NCBI GenBank assembly: GCA_023653785.1 | Contig: JAMKCH010007259.1 | Location: forward strand, 1 to 64,000 | DNA length: 64,000 bases | DNA from: Ophioderma brevispina | Lineage: Eukaryota > Echinodermata > Ophiuroidea > Amphilepidida > Ophiodermatidae | Direction of reading: 5' to 3' | Shown here: piece by piece, positions 24,870 to 37,700 of the stretch | Position numbering within the stretch: position 1 is the first letter of the stretch | Layout of the letters: each line of letters starts with the position of its first letter | Notes under the pieces: model-generated | What the model saw: only the letters and a program-made list of their open reading frames with translations | What the model was told of the DNA's origin: nothing | Databases searched by the model: none | Translations under genes and position numbers: made by a program

Positions 24870-27030
24870 CGTCCCGTAGAAATACAACTCAGTTCGTTTG
24901 GGTCTAGTTTGCGAATCCCCAAGTCATGGTAATTACCAATGACAAGTCATTTAATGGCTTGTGGTGTCAATGGTATCAAATCGAGTAGGTTAAAGTAGTT
25001 AACAGTCACGTTTGCCGTCTCACTGGGAGATCTATCCTAAGTCGCGTATTTTTGGTCAATTTATTAGGGACATGGACTAACATCATTTGCATATGATACA
25101 AAATGCTTTAACATCACTACCATTGACACGATTGGGGACCATCTTGCTCTGCAAAAATGGCTCCAATGCTCTCATTCCACTCTTTGTGTAGCCAACACTT
25201 AAGAAGGGCCTTACACATTGACAAAAAATTGTAAAATCATGTTGCCTATTTACAAATAGGAAATTTTAGACAAGTTGCCGCCCATATCGGATACCCAAAA
25301 TAACCTAGCAGTAGCGTTGGGGGGGGGGGGGGGGAGGGGGGGGGACAAGGAGGACCGCCCTGGGCGCCATATGAGGGTTACCGAATGATATTCTATTTTA
25401 ACAGCGCTCTCTCCTACATTAACATTGAGTTACTTGCCATGACAGGCAATACTCAAAGATGAGAGTGTCCTTACGGAGTCAAGCAATTCAGAAAATTTTG
25501 GCGCGTGGAGAAAGTATAACGTACGGGCACGAGCAATGTTTGGTCACGATATTGTCTTTTTAGAATATCTAAATCGTTGATAAAACCTTGTTCCCCTATA
25601 ATGCGATATCACGTAGGAAACCTAGTTTTATCATGCGTAGGGCAAGGGAAGTTGTATGTATTATGACGTCTTAGATATTTAATTATTAATCCTATGATAT
25701 GTTCCAATGTAGAACCAACACCAATGTGGCAACAACCGAACCCATAATAAATGGATGACATGGGAAATTTTAATTTTTTGAGGCATTACTCATGTGATCT
25801 TCCCATCAAAAGTAACAAATCACAAAGACCTGACTGTTATAATGCTTTTATCCGCCATCTTTTCAGTAATAAGGATCAAATTTTATAAGGAAAAACTGAA
25901 ACGCTCCGATTGGAAAACAATTTTGATATAACAGAAGGTTCGAACTAAATATTATGGTTAATTTTAGCAAATAAAATAGTTATGAGACCTTTCTCTAAAC
26001 ATTATTGGGTTTAAGGTATAAGGGGCCAGTTTTGGCATGAAGTAAATAGAGTTATGTTTAACGTAATTGCCTTATAGTTTAAGTTAGGTCTAGTGGTGCA
26101 TGGTGTGGATGTGAAGTGGAGGTATAAATGGCAACGGAGTATCAACTGTGTGAAAATTTTTATGGAAACTTAAAACTTAAACACTCCATATTCTTGCGAA
26201 ATCATATTTTAGCATTTAATTATTGTTTTTTTTATGTACAACACTCCCTTTAAGTTGCTGGGAAGCATACTCATAAACAGTCAACGATGTGTCAACGAAA
26301 TTTTGAAAAACTGGCGTCTGCTTCCGCGATGGAACGTTGTCCACTCCCATGAGGGTACAAGAGCTATCAATCAGGGAGGATCAGCACCGAATGCAGTTTA
26401 GACGATTGGCTCTTCATGAGCCTGTTGATTTCATTCTTTATTGCTTTTAACAACTTAAAGTTGCAGGTCAATGACCGAAAATTGGGATGCACCTAATGGG
26501 CGTTCCCGCCCCCCCCCCTCGTACATTCTCAGTGATGTGACAAAGGGATGAACCGCATAGCATAGGTATGAGAAGAAAACTTCCCATTGGTTCCTAATAC
26601 AATAGCAACGTTTTACCATTCGGTGATGTACAACTTAAGAGCCAAAGGGTAAACAACATCGCTAAGACATCGAAGGTTGATGTCCCCAGAGATGATTGTG
26701 TAATAAACTTTTGCCGCGGCTAAGCTGTATAACTTAGATGTCCAAAATGGGAAGTAATAAACTACAAAAAAACCCACAAAAAAAAAACCCTTATCCCCAA
26801 ATAAGTTTTCAATTAGATTGAGACAATTACTTCATAGCAACTTACTAAAATTGTGGTTAGGGCTTTCGGACTTCGTGCTTCGGCTTCAAGTTTCGATTTC
26901 AAATTTGGTCGATATACAAAATCGGTGAAATTCCGACCCTCATATCACATTTACTACAACCCATGAATAAAACAATATTGAAAAATACACTGCAGTACCA
27001 CTATAATAGGCCTACAGCTGTTAGAAGTTG
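24870..27030. other. No gene recognised
   Basis: Noncoding by eye. A G-run tract at 25317-25346 (long G blocks split by one A) could form a quadruplex or be a homopolymer error. A C-run lies near 26510. Confidence 0.4.
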
Positions 27031-27031
27031 T

Positions 27032-27173
27032 TACAGTCCGTCGGAATCATAGTCCACCTACAACCGGTAAAGACTAGGGACACGATTCACTGAGTTGACT
27101 CTTCACGCAACATCAGTGTCACGCTTTATCCGTTATCGTCTATGGACCCGGACTATGGCTCCGGCTGACTAAT
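27032..27173 (-). mobile_element. TATAGTCC MITE, copy 3 (reverse, decayed)
   Basis: On the minus strand the blocks match copies 1 and 2: GGAGCC, GTCCATAGACGATAACGGAT, AAGCGTGACACTGATGTTG and AGTCAACTCAGTGAATCG. The ends have diverged. Confidence 0.6.
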
Positions 27174-27404
27174 CTGCTTCACACCGGCCAAAAATACTTT
27201 GGAAACGAAGTACAACATAGTAGTGGTCTCATCGTACACCAGTAACTTGACAACAACATTCCGTTTGTCACCTCTGTGCTGCAGCTTCTTGACAGCAAGT
27301 TGTTGAGAAATAGAAATCACTTATAATGGTTCCTTTTTAGAGATGGGAAAAAGTCGTCATTCTCATCAAATCTATTTATCTTGAATGTACAAATCGTTTA
27401 CCCC

Positions 27405-28300
27405 GGGGGGGGGGGGGGGGGGGGTTCTATTGGACCCAACAGTTGATATTTTTGGTGTTGATTTTAGGGTTACGCAAATGAAAAACTTTTCCAGGATTTT
27501 TGTAATTGTCTGGTTATGAATACCTTCTCCAGATACCAAAAAAATTAAATTCCCCACGGCCTTTGGACCCCACCCGGGCACTCACGGTAGCGAAACAGAA
27601 AAACGAGATATTTTACTAATTAAAATATTTAAGGAATTAAATCTTGGGATTGTTTTGCTTAGTATATATATATATATTATATATACTATATATATATATA
27701 TATATATATCTATATATATATATCTATATATATTATAATCAATATACATTTGGAGACAATTAAAATTAATAACTACTTGAATCAAATAACCCTTTATATG
27801 CTGATAGCAAATTTTAATTGGCCATTAATTGCTTTAACTGTGTCAAGTCTATGGGAAAAGACCAGGTGAATTTGAATTTGTGAAAAAAATACCAATGGTT
27901 ATAAATTTGGCTATATGGTGCTATGATTCATTTAATTGGTTTGGTTTTATAGATAGGTACATCAGTTATATCTTATATCGGAGCTTCTGAGATGGAATTG
28001 TGCGAACCACTTTTTTTCGGAGATATTTGACATTCAATTGGCCATAGGTCAAAGTTCGGACTTCAATTTTAAATTAATTGGATGTGGTTCTTACTGTGAC
28101 CCCTCATTTACTTGTGGTGTTAGTATCATTGGATCAAACTCCCACTTGCGTTGAGTCCCGAGGACCCCCATCCCCTTGGGCACTAACGGACGTTTTTTTT
28201 TTAAAACGTTTTGTCACTTCACTTCTGGCTCAGAGATTGCGAAATATTATTTTTTTTGTGTAAATCATGAAAAAAATAGTCAACTAGAACTAAAGATAAA
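27405..28300 (+). repeat. Dispersed repeat D, copy 1
   Basis: Matches 39395-40075 in inverted orientation. Shared blocks run from the G-run through GTTACGCAAATGAAAAAC, a short CGTGGG block, TTTTACTAATTAAAA, TATGCTGATAGCA, GTCTATGGGAAAAGACCAGG and GGCCATAGGTCAAAGTTCGG. Copy 1 has an extra (TA)n at 27662-27735 and begins with G(20) at 27405-27424. No coding capacity recognised. Confidence 0.75.
27662..27735. repeat. (TA)n microsatellite
   Basis: Alternating TA with a few C substitutions, inside repeat D copy 1 and absent from copy 2. Confidence 0.9.
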
Positions 28301-28890
28301 ATACTAACAGGCCACAATTCCTAAATTGAGAAGAATCGGAGTTTTCGTTTTTGATTGCAGTAAACATTTAATTGTTGTATCTTTTACGTCCCTAGGGATA
28401 ACTTGTAATAACAACAATCCCGGAGCCGGAATTTTATAACAAGTTGTGATTTTTTTTTTTTTTTTAAAGTTGTGATTTTCTTAGCAATTTCACACACTGA
28501 TTAGTATATGGACAAGCATTATGTATATACGAATGCAAAAAACAAGACACGACTTTTTGGAAATTTGAGGGCGGCGCCTCTTTCGGAAATCTCTGAGTCA
28601 GCCTTTAAGTGTTAGGTAAACTTTTAAGGCTACACGTAATGGAGCTACATCTTATTCACCAGGTGCAAGTTAATGCACAAACAGCAGAAATGCTGTTAGT
28701 TGTTCATCTATGCATATGAGACATAGGGACAATGCGTCGTCACTCAAATGTTTGAGCGCGCGCATGCATACAGTGCCGGTGACTCAGTGTATACAGCTAA
28801 GACGGACTTGTATTTTTTGCCCAGTCTTTTTTGCCGTAGGACAATATTTTTTTGTCTTTTAATATTAACTGAGAATCGGAAATATTTTTG

Positions 28891-31132
28891 ATGAAAACAT
28901 TCAACCTAACAATATTAAAACTTTCCACTACTGGCCCTCCACACTCAATATGATTGGATAGGCAAAAGAGCAAATCCATTTTCTTATTCAGACAACCTAT
29001 CTTTCCTTCTTTAAATCTATAATCATTTTTGCAAATGAAAGTCCATGCTACAGACCATTGACCTTGTTATAAAACAATATATATAAATGTTTTCATGTTT
29101 TCTAGACCAGTTTTTTTTTCTGCTGAAATCTGAATCCGTTGATGCCAGACGAAAAACCTTGAGCCATTTTGAGGAAACTCAAAAATTCAAAATGGCCCAC
29201 TCAACACTAAACTCATTATGTTTAATTCTCTCCCAAGTTTGTAGTTTTTGGCCTGTCCAGTCAAAACAACCCATTGTGGACCACAAAAAAATGTGATTTC
29301 ATTTAACACCTAAATTAAGCGATTCAATATGGCAGCCAAAAAAACAAGACCATCTGAATTATCTACTTGTGACCGTAGAATGGTAACATGATATATATAC
29401 CAATGCTTTAGCAATCAATATATTAATTGAACTTATGAATAGCTTTCAACAATTTTGCTAATCAATCAAATCATAAACCATTCAGATGGCTCCAAAATGG
29501 CAAAATTCTTTAATACATTAAAGCAGAGCTGCCATTGTTTTGGTATATCACTTATAACTGTTTCAGAGCAATTAAATATGATAACTAAATCAAAGAAAAA
29601 TCAAAGTTGATGATATTGAAAGATGGATCCTAGATAAGGGTTTCCGTATTGCTGAAAATGTCAATCATAACGGTCAGTAATTCATTCAAGCTGTAGGCTA
29701 AAGATAATAATATGGTTTGTGTTTTTTAGTTGAATTATCACTTCCAAAAAAACCCCAGTAAGGCCACTTTTTAAGCGTCCATTGATTCGTTATTCATGCA
29801 ATAATCCCAACATGGAGTGCCAACGTACGCCTAAAACCGACCAAAAACAAAAAAACTATCTATTCTAGACATTATTGGATCGGTTTTTTCGCCTCTTTGT
29901 AAGTTCCATTTCCAGCCATATTGATACCCATTTTGGATGGCATCTTACATGTATCGATTCCCTGATTACTTACAGATGTGTACATTGATCGGATTGACTT
30001 ACAGGATTACACAAACATTGCAGTCTAAGTTAACCACAGCTATAAATGTAAAGCCCATCCTAAGTATCGCAAGCATCTTTGATCGTATAATGACGAATTT
30101 CTTATTACATTTTTAAAAATAATGTCTATGATTTTAATTAATTTCTTGATGGCCAAAACAACACCCAGAGCGATACCAAATGGCAAGTCAAAACCGATCA
30201 CGATCATTACACTTATTTGTTTGACGGCCATATTGAATACATGCTTACGTGGTTACGAATCATCATATGTTAATTGGTCACAATGAATGTTTTAAAACGA
30301 GACAGGATGAAAAAGCACACCTTTTGAGTGAACAAGAATAAATGTTTTTGTTTTGGTGGCCATTTTGAATTTTTTGCGTTTTTACAGAAATGCTCAAGGT
30401 TGCTCGTCTGTCATCCTTCGGATTCAGACATCAGCCTAAAAAACTGGTCTAGAACGTGTTTTTTGAAAAACATTATATATAATAAACACAAGGTTTTAGT
30501 ATTAGGTATAAGAATCTGTAGCCGGGAATAATATTCCTACAAAGCACTAAAGGTTTGGAGAAATTTGAAGATGTTCTGTTACTCTTCATGTAATTTCAGC
30601 ATTGAATAACGATAGAAATTTTGGGACACTATAGAATTGAATGAGTGTTTAGGCTTATTGCATTTTGGCTTGATTGATTTTCATTCACAGATCCAGGAAT
30701 TGTACCATCTACCGAGTATCTGCATGTTTAACCCTTTGGGAACTGGCCAGTTTTGTATACGTTTGTAACACATAATTCAGTAGCTTTAGAGGTGGCCTTC
30801 CAAATGTTTGCAGGTGATCTGAAAAGCCATCTAAAACACCAACAAGGCCTATAGGCTTGTTTCGACTCATTTCTATACATTTTCCATGCTAATTCTGAAT
30901 GTGCCCCGGAAAATGAAGACTTTTTACATTTTTTAAGCCAAAATTGGCATGTAGTAATTTTGATCGGCGACTTTAGTCGCCGTTAGTTCTCAAAGGATTA
31001 AGGGACACCATACCTGTTTGCAGGGCAGCAAAGCTGGCCGTCAATCCAAATTGAGTTTCCAAATATTTCGGTAAGAAGACTTCGGCTCCACCAATAAAAA
31101 TACTGTCTGATGTTGAAGAAATCGTAACGATT
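28891..31132. repeat. First copy of a stitched local duplication
   Basis: Three blocks here (28891-29060, 30530-30730, 31001-31132) recur in the same order and nearly adjacent at 31151-31290, 31300-31497 and 31498-31630. The intervening 1.47 kb and 0.27 kb are missing in the second copy. The first copy ends in T(20) at 31131-31150. It contains a truncated copy of the SLCO exon. Confidence 0.8.
31014..31132 (-). pseudogene. Truncated duplicate of SLCO exon 4
   Basis: This repeats the 3' 119 bases of the exon at 31512-31775 with its GTATGG donor. The one coding difference seen (GCC for GCA) is a silent alanine change. The copy is cut at CGTAACGAT and continues into T(20) instead of the exon's 5' part and acceptor, so it cannot be spliced in. 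The absence of coding decay argues for a very recent duplication or a second haplotype placed in tandem by the assembly. Confidence 0.85.
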
Positions 31133-31511
31133 TTTTTTTTTTTTTTTTTTAAACATTCAAACCCAAACAATAATTAAACTATTCCACTACTGGCCCTCCA
31201 CACTCAATATGATTGGATAGGCAAAAGAGCAAATCCATTTTCTTATTCAGACAACCTATCTTTCCTTCTTTAAATCTATATCATTTTCAAATGATATCCT
31301 ACAAATTCACTAAAGGTTTGAGAAATTTGAAGAATGTTCGGTTACTCTTTCATGTAATTTCAGCATTGAATAATCGATAGAAATCTGTATGGACACTATA
31401 GAATTGAATGATGTTTTTAGGCTTTATTGCATTTTGGTTTGATTGATTTCTTTCACAGATCCAGGAATTGTACCATCTACCGATTATCTGCATGTTTAAG
31501 GGACACCATAC

Positions 31512-31775
31512 CTGTTTGCAGTGCAGCAAAGCTGGCCGTCAATCCAAATTGAGTTTCCAAATATTTCGGTAAGAAGACTTCGGCTCCACCAATAAAAATA
31601 CTGTCTGATGTTGAAGAAATCGTAACGATTATGAAAGTGGAGTTGGTGAGTATTGATCTGATAACTCGAGGCAAATGCTTCCATTTGACTCCAGATCCTT
31701 TCTTGGAAAGTGAGACGTTTTTTTTTGTGGTCTTGAAGCTCTCGCTTGTGCGTTCTAATTGAATTTCTCTTGTAC
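31512..31775 (-). CDS. SLCO-like: SLCO/OATP-like transporter, exon 4 (TM6-7 region)
   Basis: The exon encodes the intracellular loop and following membrane segments of the transporter. ERTSESFK is followed by HLPRVIRSILTNSTFIIVTI, then SIFIGGAEVFLPKYLETQFG and LTASFAALQTG. In the OATP family this region reads LPxxxxxLLxNPxFxxL, then FxPKxLExQF, then LxAS, which places it firmly. Boundaries: acceptor TGCAG before 31775 and donor G|GTATGG after 31512, ending in phase 1. The frame needs a phase-1 entry, but exon 3 ends in phase 0. One extra G at the acceptor-side GG (31775-31776) would give KSK-GTREIQ in frame, so a one-base homopolymer error is likely. The next downstream exon was not found. 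Confidence 0.88.
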
Positions 31776-34700
31776 CTGCAGCAATAAAAATCAAATATAA
31801 CAGGAAAAGGTTACAATGCTGGTTTGTGTCGCACTATTAGAGTTCAATGGGGCTTTGGGTAGTTTGTGGGGAAAATTAGATTAATATCTTTTCTGGTCAT
31901 GCATGGGGAAAGAATGCAAATGAGAGGGAAAAAATTAAGAAAATGACTAAAACTATCCGGTTCCCTTAATACTACCGTGTGTCAATAATATAGTTTGCTT
32001 GCAACTGCAAAAGCAACGTACTGTGTGCGTTCAGGTTATACCCAAGCCATGCAGGGGCGAGTGTTTTAATGTTTTAATTTAGAGTTTAATAATGACTGGA
32101 TGTTGTTCATGAATGTTTTAAGTGCATTGATCAATCAAAGGTTGTATTACAGAAACAGTCCCACAGGGAAGAGCCTTAGGAACTTGTCGGCCTGATCTTG
32201 TCAACCTCACGCGTGAGTTGTCTTGATTTTTTGTCAATTCACGAAAAACAAACGCGTCCGTTAATCAGACATTAACCATAAACATTAAAGTGACAGGAGG
32301 AGATTTTTTTAGGATACGAATTTCTCTCAAATTTCACTGGATCGGTTGTAGACCACCTACCGAGAACGTTTCGAAGGTTTATTGGACAAACAGGTGCAAA
32401 AGAAAACCGCAAACCTTGTTTTGAACTTGCCTGCTATCGTAATCGTTCCCCATATAGAAAACCATGCTTTGACTTTCTGTCGTGCACGACAGAAAGTCCT
32501 AAATCATCATCTTATTACATAAAGACGGCGCATTCGGCTTATTCACTTCAGGTGTGATCTAATACATTGGTAAGCATTCCACATATGTAAAAAAACGGGG
32601 TTCGAGAAAAATTGGGGGCGCGTCTTCCTGGAAATCTCCTCATGTCTCTTTAACTCTGCCGGATATCTCTGTGGATGTGTTAAATCCAAGTATGAGTTCA
32701 ATGTAATTTTTTGAATAAAAAGGGACATACCATTTAATAATTTAAACGCATTTAAAAAACACTAAGTTTAACGGCAAGATTACCAACCATTTTTATTTTT
32801 TTGTTACCGAAGCTATAGGGAAGGATTAAAGGTGACCGAGAGATTTCACATAACAAGTGTCCCTAAAAATGTGAAAATTCGGATTTTTGCACTATTGGAA
32901 AGCTTTCCATCAAAAATATCACCATCTGAAAGGATTAAGCTAAGAAATGTTTCTTTGGTATAAAAATTGTGAAATTAGTTTCATATAGGATCAAATACGA
33001 AATTCAGCCTATGTTTTATATTGAAATATCGCCTTTTGTTTTTTCGATCTTTTAAGGACATTTCTGTAGCAAAATACAAGGTAAGGATCTAATCTATATG
33101 AAATTATATTATTACAGAACATGTTAGGTAGTCTCGTAGCCGTCAAAGGTCAGGAAATAACTTTCAAAAACAAATAAATGACGGGCCTCGTAGCACAAGT
33201 GATCTAAATTTATACAATATAACAGATTTTAATGATTTGTAATTGGTTCAAGAATTTGGTATGTCCAAAACAACATTACATAAAATTTCACACAATATTT
33301 AAGATTATACTTAATTGTGATCAATCAAATTTATTTCATCTCAACATAAAAAATACAAACATATACAATATAATTATGCACGATAAGCAAAAATGGCGAA
33401 TTGAGATGAGGACACCACATTAAACTCCTCAGGTAATATATTCCATGGGAATCTTCTCAGTCCTGAAAGTAATTTTGTCCAGCAGTTCAAGACGACAAGG
33501 TTAAATAAGTCCCTCGACGACACTAATATTCCACAGTATATAGTCCAAGATAATCACCACGATTTCTATCTGTCCCCAATTTGGAATCCTATTTTGATTC
33601 CCAGGACTTTGGTCTTCAAAGACGACAGTAGAATAATTATAGCACACTGCTCACGTGGCATTGAAAATATAATAAATCCTGGCACTATTTGAAGCATAAA
33701 TCTACCATTATTGTAGATTAAAACTAGCTATAACCATACTGTATAGCTGATTACAACTGCTGGCGAATCTTCTGGCCAAGTTCTTCTTCATATATACACA
33801 ATATTTCATAAAGTTCCCAAGTCTTAAAATATACATTACCACAGCATCGTGCATAAATATAACCTTGCACTAGCTGACCAATTGGAATTCACATAAATTA
33901 CTTCATCTGAATTACATCACTTCACATATATAACTTTATGGGGGAATTACCTAGATTCTGCAATGTTTTGATCTTAAAGCATAAACAAGTTGACTCAGTT
34001 ACTAAGTTTACATCTTGGGGAATTCCCCTTTCCCTATTGTGCAATCTAACAGGTGCACCTTGCAAAAACAAACTAGGAAAATCCCCTGCTATCTTTTTTA
34101 TCATAAACAAAGTACTTTTCCCGTGAGAAATCTTTTTCTCAAATAAAATTGAGAAAATAATATTTTAATCAAAATTTTGAGGGTAATATAATAACACCTT
34201 TAAAGGTCCATGGCCCGATCGCTAATAGCCTTGTCCCCAGAAGCCCCAGATTTTACCGGAAGTGGTCAACATTTTGGTATCAGAAGAAAGCTAGTATCTT
34301 TCTCATTTACCCTGTAAAATCTTAGAGCCAAAGGATGTTTGGTCAGTGGAAGTTATGAGTGAAAATGTGCCCCATTTTGGTCGACCAATATTAATTTTAC
34401 ACAGTACTCTATGGGGCTTACAAAAGCACGTTTTTAGCTCTCGCATCAGAACGGATTGAGATATCGGCGCGAAACTTTACAGATGGAGTTTGGAGTGAAG
34501 GCCAATCTATCAAGATGAAAACTTCATATCCTTAAATCGGGCCATCCCCCTTTAAGTTATATTGTGACATGTGCTCTGTCTCTGAAGCGTAGGACCCCGT
34601 CGATGGCCCGGTATTCAATAACAACAACAACACTTTGAATAATAATAATAATAATAATAATAACAATAATAATAATAATAACAATAACAATAATAATAAT

Positions 34701-37700
34701 ACTGCAAATCAACAACCACATCAGAATATACAAACATAAGATCCAGAAAAAGCCAAGATACATTATTACAATATTGAGATATTCAGGCAAATCTTATACA
34801 GGTTCTATGGATGGCCAGAAACTTAAATGACAAGAAATGTACTTGTGAAAGATGTAAAACATGCATTATATTTATACAAGTAATTTACTTGGTATTGATT
34901 AAGCATAACACATTATACTTAAATACAAGTTACAAGTTATAATTATCTAAACACTTTCAAATACATTGAGTCCAATCTTATAATAATAGAAGTTCCTTAT
35001 ATAACTACCAGTTGCCCCTACGACATGTAGGGGAAGAGCGGGAACCCGCAGGGGGATGTTAACATGATAAACCACTCCCATTTAAATCATGATAATGTAA
35101 TATAATAGCAGTGCTGGAAACGCAAAATTTCGGTCCGTTCATTATGGAATAGCGCCACCTCAATAAATAACCTCTAACTTGACATGCGTGAACCGACGGA
35201 ACAGCTAATGGATAATGCTTGATAAGCGTAGACTCTTTCTTATTGAAGAACATTTCCAGCAGCCGTTTAAGTATTATCAACATCCCAATATTGTTAGTCT
35301 AATTACAAAATTCCTTCTTTTGTGATTATATAGAGAATTTCGAGCTTTATCATTCACAGGTTTAGTGTACTAGCCAAATTATAAATGCGACTGCAGAAAT
35401 CGCATTTTCTTTTGGAAAATTTTGGGCGCTTTTAAAAAAAAAACTGCTATTGTTGCTTTAAAGTGATTTATTGGTATGAATCTATCGGCACATATATCAT
35501 GAAATATCCCTAAATAAAACGTACCAGATGGTTTTCATGGCCATTGGAGTTTTCCTTGCGAAAAAATCCAGATTTATTCCGACAAATGTACACAACCGTA
35601 CAGCAATCATGGAAGCTACCATGTTTATTCCCTGTGGTATATTTACAACGCCGCATGCAATATCGAAACAGAAGCCAGCGAAAATATATCACACGTGACT
35701 TCAGCAAGTTTGCCACAAGCCTCATCCTTGTGAACTTGGTCGGGCACACAAAGGATAGGAGAGAAGTTCGTTTAGAATTTTTACTGCAAAAAACTACACT
35801 TTTTAAAACCTCAGTGATTTGAAAAAATGTAAAGAGGGGTGTTTTAGATATCATTTTGTGATTAACAAAGGTTTTAGTTGGCCTAAACACTAACAATCCA
35901 TGAAACGTGAACATTTTAAAAGGGGTCGCGTAATATTTATAGTTTATCGCAGTCGCACTGTAACCACTGATCTCTATACAATGGATTGGTTACACAACAG
36001 TAATTGTATATTAGATGAATGGAGCAACGGGCGGACAGAATTGGTCTACCGAACACAATACCATTCCAGAGACACCTGTTTAACAGAAGTTGTATCCCGG
36101 GTGCACGTTTTAGAGACATGTCATCCCATACGCGCAAATACAATGAGCTCACTGAATTGGCTTGATTCTGTAGGCTGTTATGTCGCTTATCCACAATTCA
36201 ATGGGAACAAATTTTGTATAAACGACCGGCTCTTAACCGCCTGCTTGGGCTCTTTTTGGATGACCAATATGGCCGTCAGTGCCTCAATTACGAAGCCCAG
36301 GTTTCCAATCCATTGTATAGGGCGCTTGCACGGCAGGTCAATAGGTTATCTTGGCCAGACCTGCCTCCAGAACAACCCAAGCATGCAGAGAATACAAAGG
36401 AATCACCTGCAGAAATAACTGAAATGTTCAGGTGAACCAGGTGCATGTATTGTATTCTTCTCATGCTTGGTTGATCTGGAGGACAAACAAAAAGTACATT
36501 CAACATAATTTAGCTCTGTGCAAGGGCCCTATAGAGATCAGCGTTCGAAACCCACTAATGCGCTGTTCAGCAATCTACGTACTTTTCAATGTACCGAGTA
36601 GCGCTTCTTTGTATGATGAAGAGTTTCCTAATTTTATTTTAAAAAACTATATTTCTCAAGAATCCCAGGCTCATTTCATAAAAATTAGGCACAAATGTAT
36701 GCCATTTTTGATAAATTTATATATTTTAAAGGAAAACGTTAAATTAAACCTGTGTTTTTAATTTCAATGTCAAAAGTTAACGCGATAGTCTTTCATACAG
36801 GCCAGAACTTGACTAACCACCGATCATCTTTCAATTGGTGTGAAAGACTAAACATGGCTTGTGGCAAAACGATAGCGTAAATAATAAACATAGCGGCTTC
36901 GTTAAATCGTCTACTGCTTCGAAAGTTAAGTATGAAAATGGTGTTTTCTTCGCAAGGAATACTCCAATGACCATGCAAACCATCTGGTACGTCATATTTA
37001 GGGATATTTCATTATATATGTGCCGATAGATTCATTCCAATAAATCCCTTTAAATGAACATTTTGGCACCAGACAACGGGTTTCTAGCGACAGCAGTCTT
37101 ACCATACCATAAAGTCACATCCACTGGGTCACACATCATCATCGTCACCATCTTCATGTGACGATGATATCAAAACTTTCACGACAGATAAGTTCAGTGT
37201 AATCTTTAAATGCAACCATCAGGAATTACAATATTTGCCTTACTGTATTTTCCGTCACGTATATACCAAGACGGGTTTAAAGCGTGTCATCTATTGAGCA
37301 CTGAACCCGTTTTGTTTCGCAGGTTTCGCTGCACAAATGCAGTACAGTAAAAAATGTAAACAGATAGACAAGAAAATGACCAAACAAAATGACACACCAG
37401 TCACGATCTAAAGATCACTATAATAGCTTATAATTCGCTAAATCTGATTCTTCCATCATACTTATGATAAGAGTAAACAGCACTTCTGAACTGTGAACAT
37501 GACCATAACCTTGTAATGAGGAAATAATTTCGAGAGGAGCCCCTTCGAAGAAAAATACTTCTCCTTCCTTGGTTCATCTGGCAACAATTACAAAACATGT
37601 GCTATTCGGTTGATTTTTTCCTTTGAGCAGTTGGCACGGGCCCAGGGCATGGGCTTTACAACCGTAAACATTTTGTTTACGAGGAGAATTTAGGCTTAAT

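Larger units (their letters stand above)
35458..37052. mobile_element. 1.6-kb element with long inverted repeats
   Basis: The left end GTGATTTATTGG...GAATCTATCGGCACATATAT is mirrored at the right end (ATATATGTGCCGATAGATTC...CCAATAAATCCC). The match continues inward through AAATATCCCTAAAT, GTACCAGATGGTTT and CATTGGAGT.TTCCTTGCGAA, about 130 well-matched bases. Weaker similarity then runs to roughly 300 bases (GCCACAAGCC on both arms). Both outer ends abut TTTAAAG-like sequence. The middle holds a 172-codon open frame (35900-36418). The element lies within SLCO intron 3. Confidence 0.75.

Noticed and set aside
25317..25346. G-run tract considered as a regulatory quadruplex
   Set aside because: Several G or C runs of 12-20 bases occur in this window at repeat edges. 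Given the homopolymer problems seen here, length and even presence are uncertain.
30040..30231. Hydrophobic minus-strand frame considered as the next SLCO exon
   Set aside because: It has no OATP motif, its position follows no usable splice acceptor in the required phase, and part of it is an ATGGCCG-type repeat.
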